A stretch of DNA of 64,000 nt from Sphagnum compactum (GCA_965153455.1 OZ234503.1:8028157-8092156); one strand, 5' to 3'; positions 23,801-38,600 are shown, counted from the first letter of the stretch. Program-made: numbers and translations. The notes: a model not told the origin generated them from the sequence alone.

Positions 23801-26800
23801 GATAGATTTAGCATTGTTATATAGCCACAATCATTCACAGAAATGCACCCACATTGTGATATACCAACAATTAATCAATATGGATTGTAAGTGTTGTAGT
23901 TATTAAGGATATATAATATATACACTTACATTTACACATCCCAAAACATTTACATGGCATCTCAATAAATGTAATATATACATATATACATGTCATAGTA
24001 TAAATGTAAGTGTAAAAAGTTTGGATGTGTGTACACCAGATTTACAAGTCATATATATGGTTATTGACACTCACACGCCCAACACTAGTGGAAACCCATC
24101 CTTGAGTTTATGTGAATCAAATTCATTCATTCACTCAAACCTTAAATCAATGTCGATGAAGTTCATCCATTTGACCATTGGTCATAATATGTTATATCAA
24201 TTTGAGCATTGCGAATAATATTGATGCATTGATACAATGGTTGATGTCATCTAAGCTAAGTCCTCAACATTAAGTCCATGAAAATCAATGATTGGGCATT
24301 GATCTAATGTTGATCATTGAATCAATATTGATATGTTAGTCAAATGAACATTGAATCAATGTTGATATGTTAATTAAATATTAAGCTCTTAATCCATCTT
24401 CAATTATTATGATTCAATGGGGATATGTTAATCAAATAATCATTGAGTCAATGTTGATTTAGCATGATTCAATGTTGATATGTTAATTAAATTGACATTG
24501 ATTGAATGGTAATAGCAACTCTTTTGATTTAAAAATTTCACAAATATTTTGTATGACTACTTGTACCAAGTGTTTAGAGGATATTCTTATCCACATTCTT
24601 CAGGAACATCAATGCTTTCGTTTACAAAAGCTAAAAAAGGTAAATAATATAAAAATAACATTGACCTTTCAGAATTTGAAGGAATTCATAAAAGAGTTCT
24701 AGAAGTTGAAATTTAGTTGGATGACATACATTCAAAATGTTATTAACATCTATTATAATAAAATATAGTTGTTTTTAGAGACTTTTACTTGATGAAGCAT
24801 AATATTGTCCTAGTACTTCTTTACAATTCTATGAATTTAGTGTCCCAAAATGGGTGTTGGTTAGTGACCTTTTCCATTAGGTGAAGAAAACTCAACTTTG
24901 GAAGTTCAAATGAAGCACAAATTAGGAGCAAAGTATCTTAACTTCCTTTATTTCTATACATTTCTCTTACTTTCAACCTACTTAATAACTTAAATTTGTC
25001 AAAATACTGAACAAAGTTGACAAGAAGTGCATTTAGTCTTTCTCTAAATAAAAGGTGTCAATTTAAAGTGAATCACTAGTGTGGTGTACATCACATCTTT
25101 TTGACATACCTTACCCAACTTGATACATAATACCTACAATATAATATTCACAAAATCATCAAGAGAGTTCTCAAGTATTTGAGACCTACTTAAAAATTAA
25201 TAAACAATTATCATTCTAACATTGATGTCAAAATTCACCCATGGTTGTTAATAAAATCTCCTTTTTTAATTGGCTAACAACAAAAACCCAAAAAAAATTC
25301 ATTGGAACTTTGCATTAACATCAAGCTATCATGAAGCACAAAAGAAAGTTGGCAATGAATACTCCTAGTTATGCAATGTAAAATTTTTGCTATATACATA
25401 CCTTGCATATTAGAAAGGTAAAATAACCTTTGCAATTTGTAATTCAAAAATCCAATTGTTTTTTATGTCATTACCACCATTTTGTAAAGTTTTGTATAGT
25501 TTTAACTTGCTTCTCTATGTCTATAACCTTCACTATTCCCTAAGTTGTAAAACTTAGGTTGGAAAGGGTCAACATGACCATTATACAACTATTCAATCCT
25601 CCCCAAAATGCATACAATTGATTAAATCTAAAAACCAACATCATGCATAATTTGGAGATTCCAAATCTTTGCAATTTGACATGTTGTAATGTACACACAT
25701 GAACATATAATTCTTGGCCTATAAAATTGCATTGGCATTGGCAATATATCCAATATATTTCCTAGCACATATGGGATCACCATCTTGCACTAACCACGTA
25801 GCCATGTACAATGAAGTTCAAAGTATTTTTGTAATTTAAAGCATTGCATTTCATTTAAAGTTTGGCCTACATTGAATTGATCCATATATGTGTAGTTCCA
25901 TGTGTCAAATTCATGAATTAAACAACATTAAAAAATCACACCTAAAAGTAGATGGAGGGTCAATAAATTCAAATTGAGTAGCTATTTAGGAAATACATTT
26001 TATTGGTGGACATATATAAAGCACATGCCTTGTCATTCCATGATCATTGTCCATATCAATTGTTTGGTCAAGAATCAACCACATAAGATCATATTAGGTC
26101 AAAAGAACTAGAGGTAGATTAAATGTTTGACTTGGTGTTCTACACATAACATATCAACCTTTGCAAACATTGCATCCATCTAACAAACTCAACATAAAGA
26201 CCAATAACAAAACTTGTGAGGTTTCAAACTTTACAAGATTCAATTGCAATGCCATGTTGTTTGAACCTATTGACCAAAAAAGGAATGTCATGGCTATATT
26301 TTTCTAGACTTAGTAGGTGCCTTCCCAATTCATTATGACCTTGTGTTACACTGTATGTTGAAATTGGTGAAATTATTGGCATTGCATTAAAGCTATGGTC
26401 AATGCAATTTGGTTCCAAGAAGCATATTTCCTCTTGTGTGAAGCTGCAAATAAGTTGAAATCATACCATGTAGGGCTTGCTATAGCAAGTATGGTAGTGT
26501 AAGCATTAAGGGAAGTTGTGCTTCCAACCTTGCAAATGATGACAATATATTACTCCATTGCTCAATTTGCTACAACACATCACCAAGTTCAATTAAAGAT
26601 TTTTCTACTACCACATTTTTCATACATGTCAACCAAACTATTTCCAAGAAAAGCATCTAAATTTTGTATTTTCAAAAAAATTCCTTATTTTAAACCAGTT
26701 TTCAACTACACTAGAAAAGGACTTTGAAAAGGGACTCTAATCTGTTGAAATTGTGACACCCTAGTGTGCTTTTCTCCATTTGGTGGTGGACGTTGTACAT

Positions 26801-27641
26801 TTTTGTGTGAATATTAAACCAACCATCAAAAGTTTGCTCCTTTGAATTCATATGTAAATTTCAAGTCTAATTTTTCAACATGTACACATGTATGTACATA
26901 CATGGGGGTGTTGAATGCAAATATGTGTTAGCATAGATACATTTGAAGATTTCAAATCAACAAACCATTGAAAATGGATAAGATTCAATTGTCTATTTGT
27001 TGGAACTTGTTTGACATGTACATGCAAAGTTTGGTTAACATCAACCCATCAAGGTGAATCTACACAATATAAATTTGGCTTGGTGTTGATGGTTGTCAAA
27101 AAGTGGACATTCAAGGACAAGTAGGTACTAGTTGATTGATTTATTAAAGCTTCTGTAAAAAATCAAATAAATTTGCATTGCATCCACCAAATCCAAAAGT
27201 GTGGTTGTTTCTAAAGTTTATCACTCACATTTATGTTGAGTAGTTGTTACTTTTGGCTAGTTAATGGTCGGGTCTTACTTTCATGCATTCTAAGTTAATC
27301 GCATGTCTACCCCAACTAAAAGAAGTTGTGGGGAAAAAACTTTTCAGCGTGAAGGACTTCAAGATGTACTAACAAAAACAATGGGGAACATTTTAGTGGA
27401 TGTTGAGCATTAAGGTATTGTTTATCTTTCACACTTGATAATTTTGTTTAAAATAACAAATCTAAAAATGACTATTTTGATTTTCTAAAGCATAATTGCA
27501 ATGAACTTGACCCTGCAAAGTTTGGTGATATATATGTATGTACACATAACTTGCAATATGTTGGTTAAGGGAAATCTGATACCATAAGTTGAAATTAACA
27601 CTTCAAAGTGGAACATACCAAGAGCCCTATACACACAAGAT
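23801..27641. other. intergenic, very AT-rich, no supported gene
   Basis: Short chance frames only. Near 23927-23938 and 24001-24012 lie inverted words cacttacattta and taaatgtaagtg, a small MITE-like palindrome. At 24313-24507 a degenerate tandem of gaatcaatgttgatatgtta-type words repeats four to five times. The frame at 26518-26727 is not recognised. Confidence 0.45.
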
Positions 27642-28346
27642 CTCAAGCAATGAAAGATGCTCTTTGGTTCAGAAGGTTTTTGGGATAAGTTGGATACACA
27701 TAGGAAAAACCAATTTTAATCTTTATTAACTTTCAAAGAAGTTTAATGGTGCTGAAAAATCTTGTGCATCGCTCACGCACAAAACACATGGATATTCAAT
27801 TCCATTTTGTGAAGGAACATATATGTTGTAACAATGTTGAATTTCAATATTGTTCAACAAAGGAAATGACCATTTATCTTCTTACAAAAGGAGTCTTTAG
27901 AGATCAATTTGAAACTTGCAAAAACAAGTTAGGATTAATTCCTACTGAATACAAAGCTAGACATCATTGAGTGGGAATGATAAGATTATAATGAGTTGTC
28001 AAGCTTATCTGTTGAACTGGACTACAACTAGCTAGTTCTCTTTAGAGTCATGTGCTATTTATTGTTGCCCCTTGATTTTAGCTGAAAGCTACTGAGAGAT
28101 TTGTTGCTGATTGTTCTCTACGCATTTATTTGTTAAGCTTTATATAAGCTAGCTTTGTTCTATAAAATTATCTCATTTTTTCTAATGGTCAAGTGCCTGG
28201 TGAAACACAAGTGTGTGCTTAGTCTTGGTTTGCATGATCAGCACTAATAATAACTAGTAAGCTCTAATCTATATAGTTTCCTTTGTTTCTTATAAGCTTT
28301 GCTGCTGCAACTTGTGCATTCTAGATAACTCCTCAGCAATTCAACA
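27642..28346 (+). mobile_element. Ty1/copia 3' end: RNase H tail plus 3' LTR
   Basis: It starts inside the RNase H domain at QAMKDALWFRRFLG (27647-27688). After a short decayed stretch it continues with LVHRSRTKHMDIQFHFVKEH and LLTKGVF (27746-27969), the copia RNase H C-terminus. A polypurine-like gagtgggaa (27969-27977) precedes an LTR at 27978-28346. Everything upstream of RNase H is missing. The break point corresponds to the end of the minus-strand copia piece at 35636. Confidence 0.85.
27978..28346 (+). repeat. copia LTR (3'), plus orientation
   Basis: Starts tgataagattataatgag just after the polypurine-like tract and ends aattcaaca. It aligns end to end, with many substitutions, to the inverse of 38973-39349. 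Shared words include tcaagcttatct, gctagttct, gcatttatttgttaa, tataaaattatctcat and acaagtgtgtgcttagt. Confidence 0.85.
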
Positions 28347-29789
28347 TTAGCCAATCCAAGAAGTCTAATTAGTACCAATAAGAGGAAGTAGGGTTTAAAT
28401 CTTCCTAATAGGAGGAAAACCACAGGCTTGCTCACACTCTCAAGTCGTCACACTAAAGATCACCCTTCCCCCAACAAAGAAACTTCATTTACAACATTGA
28501 CCTCATTTCCAGTTGGATGGAATCCCTAGTCCAAAGTCATGCATGATCAAGACTTTGCATATGGACTTCTGATATGCTAATACGGCATGTCAAAGCAGTC
28601 ATGATCAATAGTCCAAATGGGTCCTAATAAGTAGGGGTCTGTATTCAGTTTCTGTACACCAAGTTGGTGCTTATCCAAATTATTGGAACTTGGACATGGA
28701 AGAAATTTGGATAAGCAAGCTTGCCTCTATGGATGGTCTTTGCTTTGGAGTGGAGTTGCCCATGATGTCTATTTTTCTGTGCAGAGGATATGGAGAAAGG
28801 CTGCTCCCAAGGACTTTATTGAACACATAAGGAGACAAACACATGCCAAAACGGCCCAAAATAGTGGTACCGAAAAGCCATAAGGACAACCTACTGAGTA
28901 GCCAATTTCCAATTCTTTAATCTCCAAAGTAAGAACTAGAAACACCTTGGATGCTAAGACTACAATCATACACATTATCATTACTGAAGTACCATGTACC
29001 TACGTACTGTGCTTTTTACTCCTAATCTGTCCATCAGTGGCAAGTGCTTCTGCAATACCAAATTACCAATCCATTTTTTTCATTTTGGTGATGTAGCACT
29101 AGTGCCAATCATCCCAGAAAGGCTAAGCATTGATGGCAATATGTTTTTGGAAAACTGTCAAAACAGCAGAAACCTCAAATCTGGTGAACTTTCTTTTGAG
29201 TTGTGAAATTTGCAAGAATCTGCAACAGAATATTTGTCTTTTAAAGGAAATTGGTTACAATTTTTCACCAGTTCGCCATAAAAGAAACACTGACAATTTT
29301 GCAAAGATCGTACATAGCTTGGGAAATTGGAATAAGTTTTTTGGCTTGTGGAATGCGAAAGCAAAGGCCAAGACCACAAGGCCAGAAGGTCTGTTGTAAT
29401 TGTAAACCCCACAGTTTAATGCCTGTCAAACCCTTCAGTTGTGCGCCAAGTGTCAACTTACTCCCAAAAACTAAAACTAAAAGAAAGAGACAACACATGA
29501 GAATATACATCCCTGATGTTTTGAAATCTAAGTTGTATGATCATTGACAAGATAATCATATGAAACTACCTAGGAGAAGGGTTGGGTGGTGAGATCAACT
29601 TTACCAAAACCCAAACAGACTTCCTAGAACAGAGCAGTTTTTCAACTACTTGAACAACATGAAATGCAGTTATCTTTGACAATTTACTTCTTTAAAGTTT
29701 AGAAATTATGTTGCTGGAGGTAGTCACCCTTAACATAAGTTCTAGATGCATGGCAACTAAGTAGAAAGACTGGAAACCATCCATGCTGC
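28347..29789. other. intergenic, no supported gene
   Basis: Several overlapping frames of 60-100 codons occur on both strands at 28680-29550, with no recognised motif. A weak fragment of the MITE family may lie at 29081-29126 (tggtgatgtagcactagtgc). Confidence 0.4.
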
Positions 29790-29950
29790 AGCTTTTTTGT
29801 TTTTGTATTGATAACTCTGGTGACAAGCCTCAGCCCTAACCACCAGGGTAGCTCACTCTCCTCACAGAGCATGAGCAGAAGGGGTCCAGTTGGGATTTGA
29901 ATTCGCAGCTGTCAGCTTTGCAGCCTTACCCTTGAGCCACTAGGGTAGCT
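29790..29950 (-). mobile_element. tRNA-derived SINE
   Basis: Read on the minus strand from 29950, the sequence has an A-box-like gtggctcaagggtaaggc (29940-29923) and, about 20 bp on, a B-box-like gcgaattcaaatccc (29906-29892), the internal RNA polymerase III promoter of a tRNA. The body runs to an A-rich tail (T-rich on the plus strand, 29791-29804). Length of about 160 bp fits a plant SINE. No flanking duplication was seen. A second gggtagctc word near 29848 may be a partial head. Confidence 0.6.
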
Positions 29951-30175
29951 GTATGTCCTCATTTTGCAACTTTTATAGTGAAAAGACAATTGGATTTGGT
30001 AACACGAAGCCATAGCTTGCAATCCTTCAAGAATAATATTTCTTTCTTGGAATGGGAGCTCTCCCAAAGTTGCATTCAATAAGCAAGGATGGCACTCAAT
30101 TTTATTTTAATTTATCACCTATTAAATAAGCCCCCTGCATTTGTGCATCCTGAAGATTAAAGAGCTCTAGAACAG

Positions 30176-30425
30176 TGTTTTTTTGGGTCAATTTTCTGAT
30201 GTAGGCAAACTGGCGACCGTTCATAGGAAGATTTAGCCAAATTTGGCTACAAACTAAATATGAAAGTAAAAAATGTTTAAACATCAATCTATATTTTTGG
30301 CGACCTGCTTGAACCATGTGTAGAAACTTTGTGATTTAAAAAAATTTGGTTGAATTCTGGCCATTGAAAATCTCATAAGAACTTTATTTTAGCACTTTTA
30401 TTTCTAATTTCTATTTTTGGCTATA
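30176..30425 (+). mobile_element. hAT-type MITE copy
   Basis: Starts cagtgtttttttgggtc and carries tgatgtaggcaaactggcga, gatttagccaaatttggcta and tatttttggcgacctgc. The start gives the clearest family 5' end. The right end is eroded. Confidence 0.7.
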
Positions 30426-31177
30426 TATTGAAAAGAGGCTGCCCTTGGATGAAAACATGGGGATGTAATCAAACTTAAGCTAACGAGTACATTTGGTATA
30501 TATGTACATTTGGTATAAATGGTGAGATAATCATTGGGCCACAATGGTCAAGTGGTCAGTAGTATCCAATATGAGATGATTTGGTCAGACAGTCTGGTGA
30601 AAATCATCCACTTATTCTGCCCCCAATTATTTCAATATGGGCTATGGTTGTGTGATTATTGACATTTCTTGTCATGGTTTCAGAATGAGTAGATGATGAT
30701 CAGAGCTTTTTATTGGTCAAACTTCCTTACAGCCCAGATATAATTTTCTGGATGGAAGGAAGGAAGAAATTCTCCACCATTTACATCCTACCAGAGTTTC
30801 TGGAGTTTGGAGGGTTTCCTCTAAATTGCACAGAAATGGAAAAAAAAGATATAAGCTCTGTAACAACAAGCTGACGTCCCTCATAATAGAGAATATGCTA
30901 AATGGAACACATAAGCAATACTAGTTCATGTGATTAGCTACAAATCACAATGACATATAGGAATATTCAGATGCTTCTTTTGCAACAAGTTCAGGTTTGT
31001 AACCTTCTCATTCTCTTCAGGTATACACAATCATATTTAGGTTTTTGTGTGTGTTGGTTACGCGAACCTTTTATACTTTTGTAATGTTATGTACAATTTT
31101 GACAAAGACTTTGTGAACCTCACTATCAATCTCTAGTTTCAGTGCAGTGTAAAACAATGTAGCCAGTCCCAGTTTTT

Positions 31178-31412
31178 CGCTTTTTTTTTTTTATTCAATT
31201 TCATGATTTAGAGAAAGTAGTGGTAATTTAGCCAAATTTGGCTATAACTGGAAATGAAAGGGAAAATACTAGAACCTAGTATAAAATTCTTGCCATTTGG
31301 ATTTTTTTTCCTCAAGATCTGGCAAATTTGGGCCCATTTTTTTCATGAAAAATCCTGTAAAGGTTGAAATCAGATTTTTCAGCTCAAAATTTGCCAAAAC
31401 TTAGCCCCAAAA
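31178..31412 (+). mobile_element. hAT-type MITE copy
   Basis: Contains aatttagccaaatttggcta, aagatctggcaaatttggg, tcatgaaaaatcctgtaaag and aaatcagatttttcagctc, matching the 3' half of the 12-kb copy. The region is non-coding. Confidence 0.65.
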
Positions 31413-34400
31413 AATCACTTGTAGCTACTACACACATTATATGCATTACACATCCTGACAGCATTAAGAGCCAGAATTTTTCTTCAAAGCACCAACTTGG
31501 TGGTGCATTCATTTGAACCCATTTTCAACCGTTTTCCTAATTGATGTCTGCACGTTGATATTGTGACTGTCATCTCTGAGCAAATAATCTTTAAATCTGA
31601 TGAAAGAAATTGCAAAAACATCTCTGAGGTAGTTACCCCTTCTTCCCTTTCACTAAAGTCCCACTCAAACATGTTCCACAGAAGGACTGACACAGCTGCC
31701 CATGTTTGAGGCACTAATCCCACCAATTCTTTGTCGTTGGACAAATGTTCCAAATGTTCCAAATCTGGCTTGACAGAGTCCTGGTGAGAGTATTTCAGTG
31801 GTGGTCAATGATGGGGCTTCCCAGTTATGCACATTAAAGTGCCAGTCTGAGAGGTTGCACACAGTGAATCCCCTACATCCAAACACTGCTCTCCTTCACT
31901 GGGAAGAAGGGACATCAAGAGAGCCTTTGGATGCTCGTCTCAGTGTCAATTTTCCAATTTTGCCCAGCGGCTTGTTTGTTGAGTGGGACCAGTGTCCATT
32001 ATATGAAACGGAGAACAGACATTGTACCAATGTGGCCATGCTATGAGTGGTGTGCGTTTGCCCCTGAAGTCCAACCCAGAGCTAATCTCAGTGAATGAAC
32101 TATGTGTAGGGTTATGCCCTAGGATGAGGGCATTATTAGAGTAAAGGCCTGCACAAGGCAATAGCCAAGTGAAAACTGCTCTCATCTGGGGGCCTTACCC
32201 AGCTTAAAGAAAAGAGGTGTAAAGAAAGAGGCAAGTGTGTAGGAGATCAGACAAGACAGATGAAGAAGCAGTAGCTGACATAAACCTGAATGACTTTATG
32301 AACCCGTCTCATAAGCTGCAAGAAGTTTACAATGTGTAATGAGCCTCCTTGAAATGAAATGTACCCTCCCTATTGTGGAGGTAGATTACACTGGGTAGAC
32401 ATGCATCCATTTTACACTAAATATTTTCATGGAGTGCTTTATGTTTTTCATTATGAGTCTCTTCACTATGAGACTCTTCACTGCACTAGATTTCTTTAGG
32501 ATACCTTTAGAATCTTAATCTAGATCCAATGAAGTTTGCAAATGGGTACAGGTAGCCAGTAATAAGACAAAATGAGTTCAAAATAATAAGTGCCTGTCAG
32601 TCCCTCTATGAGAGACTCATTTGGGGCCTTATTACTGTTGGGCAGCCATTATACCTCCACCATGTCCACACCTACACAGAAAAAGAGAAAAACAATACTT
32701 AATGGATTGTCTGTAGCCACAATGAAATATTATTGTTGGCATTGTCACTGGTGTGACCAGAACTTGAAAGGGATAAGAATCACATAGATTCATCTTCTAC
32801 ACCCCCTGAGTTCTCAAGGTATGTTGGAAAAGGTAGCTATTAAAAAACACCCTTAAGTGATTGTTGTCCCATTCTTTTGTAAAATCAGCACTTTGAAGTT
32901 CAGACTTTCTGAATAGCAAAAAACCTGGTTTCTATGCTGAAAATTATAACAATTGCCTAAATGATTGGCTCCTTCTAATGGGCTTTGGAAACTAGGTTAA
33001 CTCCTGACTTCTAATAAGAACTTATGATGAGCTATACGACAACAATATAAGGAGGATGACAGACACAAGATTGCATTAATAATGGAATTGTGTCCTTGTT
33101 TACTTGCTTACAATTCATTCAACTTTGTCGCCCAGTGGCAGAGTCGAGTAGTTAATCATAATTCAAAAGAAACAGGCTCTAATGTAGGTAAGGTAGTAAT
33201 ATAATGTAACTTATTGTCAGATGGTGTTAAGCTCACAAGAGCCAGTAAAATTCAAACTTCATCTTTCAATTCTGATCTCTCTCTCTCTCTCTAAGTAGGG
33301 AGAACAGCCTTAATGCCAGTTTTGAAGTTGTGAAAGTTTGCGCAAAGTAGTTGAGTACATCTGCCGATAATGCCACTTTCAATAATACCACAATTTGTCA
33401 CTAATGAGAGGTGTGGCAGGTAGCTCCCCAGTCGTTTCTCCTTTGTTTTTAGAACTGGGTTTGCCAACAGATCTGAGTATGATCTGACCTCTTTTCAACA
33501 ATTGTATCTCTAGAAAAATCCTTGTCCTTCAGTAACCTACTGCAAAAACCTTCTTCTCCCCCAGTGTGCAGAAGAGTGAATGCTAGGTTCATCAGAGTTG
33601 GCACCTCATATGATAGAGTTGGCTTTTACTAGGGGGTAGTTGATTGTAGAATATGTTTATTTTTTGCCACTTTCTTGCAAATGCATTGGCCTTTTCAGCT
33701 AGGATCAGGCTCTATCTCAAATTTTTTGGACATATCCGAAAATTCAAACAATTACTCTCCATTTGAAGACCTGTGACACATTCCATCATATTCAAGTAAC
33801 TAACTAATAAAACTCAAGTTTTCTCTCTAGACCAACTTTTGCAACCTGGTTTTCCAATACATGTCACATTAGTATTTCTCTTCCTGTTGCAGGTTTGCTT
33901 CCATGATGATTGAAGATTGGTTTGAACAATAATGGTCATTGGGTAGAATTTCTTGTTTTGTTTCCGTTTCTCTAGAGATGATGTGACTTTTGTTCTCCCA
34001 AATCCATAAATCAAAGAGATTTGTCCTAGCACAAACCTTCACAATTTGTTTCTGGCCTCTGGATGTAACATCTAATATATTCTCCTACTGCAAGTGTTAC
34101 CATGATCCCATGTAAAGAGGTCAGCAACTCTTCACATGCCAACTCCAAACATACTGTATTTGAATAAACATCACATGAATGATTGTAATGTGGATCCAAT
34201 CATGTATTGAATTTGAAATTAAACCTTGAATCTACTTATTTCAATGTCCAAATTTTGTACATGTGCATCCAACAAACACACTACCTAAAAAGAAGTTGGA
34301 GATATTTCCAAGAGCATTTCAATTGATTCTTTCCAAAAATAGCTAAATGGGTAATGAGATGATGACCTTTAAGTGGCCCCCAACCCTTTTGTTCACAGCC

Positions 34401-35635
34401 AAAATCAAAGATTCAGTATCTTCATCATACACTATCGCAAACTATCATTGGCAATCAGACTGTATTTGGAATATTTGAGTGCAATGGCTCTTCAAACATG
34501 GCATTTAATATTTGATCACAACAATGGTGCTGTCATGTACTTCAAATCCAACATTTTCCCCTACCCTCCTACCTTCCCTCTTTGTTCTTTCAATCTTTTC
34601 TTTCAAGCTTTACTCCAGCTCAGTGTCTTCATTTTTAAGCTTGAGTTTTCTTCAACTATCCTAGAAACAATAAGTTCAAAATATTCGTTTCAACAATGAC
34701 AAAAGTTTCCCAATTCAGATGACCTATCCACTTGGAAATGGAACAACTATGGAATGCATGATTGTATACAATAATCAACATTTCATTTGTAAGATGGGAT
34801 ACCTTTAAACCATCTTCACTTTAAAATGTATATGATTAGTACATATGAGACAAATTAAAACACATGTATAGTGTACATTACATTCTAATCATCACTTGGT
34901 AATATTAGATGTAATCTATTATAACTAACCCAACCGTAGTGGAGGTCACTAACTCAACTAGCCCCCAATGACCATATGGGTATTTAGGGTCAAACTTCAA
35001 TGGGAGATTGGGTAACTTGTAGGCTGCCCTTGGTGTTTGAATTGTAAATGACCATACATGGATAGAAGAATTAATTGTAAATACTATGTGAAAAGGAATA
35101 ATCATGCTAATTTGGCAAATACATGTTTCCCCAAATGTTTTCTTTGAAGGTTTACATTTTGATAAATTGGAGGTTTTTTATGAATTTTTTTTAATGTCAA
35201 AAACCCTTATTAAATTGTTAAAATATTAAAATCTCTTGTATTTTGGATTTGTGAGAAAAAGATTCGTTGTGTACTATAAGATGGTGGTTTAACATATAGT
35301 ACTTAAATCCAAATGTTTAAATGCAAAATATCATGAATTATTTAGATCCAAATTAACTATGTGCACCATATCTTTAGCAAGTTGTATTTTGAATTCAAAT
35401 TGTGTATTTCTTAAAAAGATTGGTGTGGTTAGATCATCCTTCCTTCACTAAGAAAACTTCCAACAAATTCTCTTTAAATCCTAATATCACAATAAATTCA
35501 AATGTGTATGGATTTTTTCCAATGTATGAAAATGGGGTGCATGAAAATTAACAAACTTGGTTGACAACCTCTCATTCCATAGTGTATGTTGGATAATATG
35601 TCAATGAATCACTTTACTAAAGTTATATGTTGTCA
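31413..35635. other. intergenic, no supported gene
   Basis: Frames at 31484-31762 (minus), 31798-32046 (plus) and 34373-34699 (plus) carry no motif I recognise. A short CT run lies at 33276-33293. This stretch is part of the segment that may have been inverted. Confidence 0.4.
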
Positions 35636-35639
35636 TGAG

Positions 35640-38600
35640 GTTTAAGCCATGTATTATGCCTCCGTAGAGGAAAGGGATACTATAGCTTGCTTCTTGTTCA
35701 CCCAAGAAATAGGTGTTCACCCAAGAAGGAAGACGTAACGTATTGTTGATCTCCTAGTATCAACATTCCTTCCCTAGTCCAAGTCACAAAAACCATACAA
35801 TTGTACACCAATATCTTTCTTGAGGGAATTTGTAGAATGCCTTAATGCAAGATTCTAAGTACCTTGCAAGTATATGAATATTCACTTCACAGCCTGCCAA
35901 TGTGGAAGTCTAGATTGTTGAAGAACTAAGCAACGATTCCTACTACTGCAACCAAGTCTAGTATTGTGCCAACCATGTAGTACATGAGGTTGCCTACAAT
36001 TGCCTTCTATGGAAATTTGCCATTTCACATTCTTCTTCCATTGAACCAGATTTTGGCCTTTTGAAAGTTTAACACTTGCATCTAGAGATGTAGCAAGAGA
36101 TTTGCATGTAGCCATACCAAACTTAGTATGTTCTGTAACATATCCAAACTAACCCATCATAATGCTTCTCCAATTTTTGTCCCTAGTCACTTGAAGTCTT
36201 AAAATGAACTCCACCTCCCCTAAGTCAATCATGGAGAATCTATTGCAAAGGATGTCTCTCACCCAATGAAAGAACTTCACATCTTCTACAAAAATGAGAA
36301 AATCATCAACCTACATTGTGATGATCACACCCTCCTGTGTGTTGATGTAAACATTGTTGTTTGATTGCAACTTGCTAAAATTATTTTTTACAACAAAATT
36401 GTTTACTTCTGGTACCAAGTTTTTGAGCTTTGCTTTAGCCCATATAAAGATTTTTGTAACTTGTAAACAAGTTTTTCTTCCCCTTCTAGAACTTGTCCAT
36501 TGGGTTGTTCCATGAAAATGACTTCTTTAAATTAGCATTCAGGAATGCACTTTTGAAGTCAACTTGGTATACTTCCAAATATCTTATCGCAGTTATAGCC
36601 AATAACACCCTGATGGAAGTGAACTTCACCACTAGAACAAATGTATCACTAAAATTTATTCTATGTTTTTATGTGTAACCTTTAACTATTAATCTCACCT
36701 TATGGTGTACAATTTGACCATCATCATTCCTTTTAGTTCAAAACACCCACATGCAACCAATACCTTTGCGATTTGCTAGAAGCTTTGATAATATCCATGT
36801 GTTATTCTTTCTCAAAGAACTCATATCTTCTTCCATAATTGCCTTTCAATTTTGAATGTCATTTCTAGCTAGGGCTTTAGTGAAAGTCACTAGATCTTTT
36901 AGTGAGTTCATAATGTTTGCAAATTTTGCCAGAGTCACAAAATCTTCCAACCTTTTTAGAAGTTTTTGTTCCCTTGTAGGTTTGTGATGGACTTGCATAG
37001 TTGGCTTTAGTGATTCCTCATTGCTATTATCCTCAATAATGACTTTAAAATGAAAATCCTCAACACTGACTTCAAAATCTTGAAGGTCCTTGTTGCTTTG
37101 CTAATTTTCATTGCCATGTGTTACTTTTGTGACATTTTTTAATTAGGTCATGGTTTGAAGTAGTGGGCTTTGAACCATCAAAACATTTTTGTTGATGCAC
37201 AACCTTCGATTTGTGTTCTTTTGGTTTATGGAAAAACATAACACTACCAATTTTTTTGAAATGATCAACATTTGGTTATTCTTCATTCCAAACTTCTAGT
37301 GGAGTTACACCTTTTAGGCAATTGTTGGGACTTCTATTTTCTAAATAAGTAGTTGTCGACATTGCTTTTATTCACAAGCTATGGGTTATGTTTTTGCTAT
37401 GGAATATTCACTTAACCATCTCAACCAAAATTCGGTTGAACCTTTTTATAACACCATTGGATTTCGAGTTATATGGTGCAATGTACTATTGTTGAATGCC
37501 TATCACTTTGCAGTGATCCTTGAAAACTTTAGAAATGAACTCACCACTATTGTCACTCCGGATGGCCTTGATCTTTCTTTTTGAGCTAATATCCACCATG
37601 GCTTGGAATTTTTTGAAGACCGTCAAGGCTTCTAATTTTTGTTTCAAAAAATAAGTCCACAACATTATGGTGTTGTCATTCATGAAAGCCATGAAGTACT
37701 TAGCCCCTCCCACTGAAGTGGTTTTCATTGAGCCACACAAATTTATGTGTACTAACTCGAAGGGAAATTGGTGAAATTTTTGGGGGTCTCCCTTTTGGAA
37801 TGGATTTCTGCATTGTTTGCCAACAACACAACCTATGCAAAAATCAAGTTGGTGGTTAGTCTTAGCATTCATTCCAATGACTAGGTTTTTTTGCAAGAGA
37901 AGTTTCAAATTTTGCTTGTTTAAATGGCCAAATCTTTCATGCCAAATTGTCAAGTTTTCATGTTCTTTAGCAACTTGAGCACTTTCATGTTTAAATGAAC
38001 ACTTCCCATTACAATGACCTTTTGGATACAATTGTCATTCACATAGATGGATTTCTTTGGAATAATCTTGTAGTTGAAGAAATCATCTTTTTAAAATGTG
38101 AGGTGTTGAGACGTTCTTGAATCAATGTACCATGTTTTATTTTTTGAACCATTCATTGTTGCAAAAAGAACTTGTTTTCCAACAATGGCTGCTTCCTTGG
38201 TCCTTCTACCTATAGTTTGCCAACTTCTTTTTGCAATCCTTTGCTCATGCCCAAATTTCTTGCAATAATTGCAAAGATATTTCTTCTTGTCTTTCTTGTT
38301 GGTTGCCTTCTGATCGATTGATAGGTTGTTAGTAGTTGGTTTGGACGTGCATGCAACCAAGGCCGATCCTCCTTCGGTTGAACCTTCATTCTCCTTCTTC
38401 TTTAATTCTTCATGAAGAAATTTTATTGTCACAAATGCAATGTTAAGATCAATGTTAGCTTGTGACTTTAGTGCTACTATTAAATTGTTGTAAAACTCTG
38501 ACAAGTTACACAATAACATTTACACAATAGCACCATCAAAACATCATTTCTTTCAACCTTGGCTCCAATGGCTTGAGGTTATTGAACCATAGGTTTTATT

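Noticed and set aside
24313-24507. Possible CRISPR-like regular repeats
   Set aside because: Repeats are degenerate, spacing is irregular, and the setting is plant nuclear DNA; it is a simple AT-rich tandem repeat.
25000-27600. Upstream body of the plus-strand copia piece
   Set aside because: No integrase or RT motif could be found in any frame on the plus strand, so the element is truncated at 27642.
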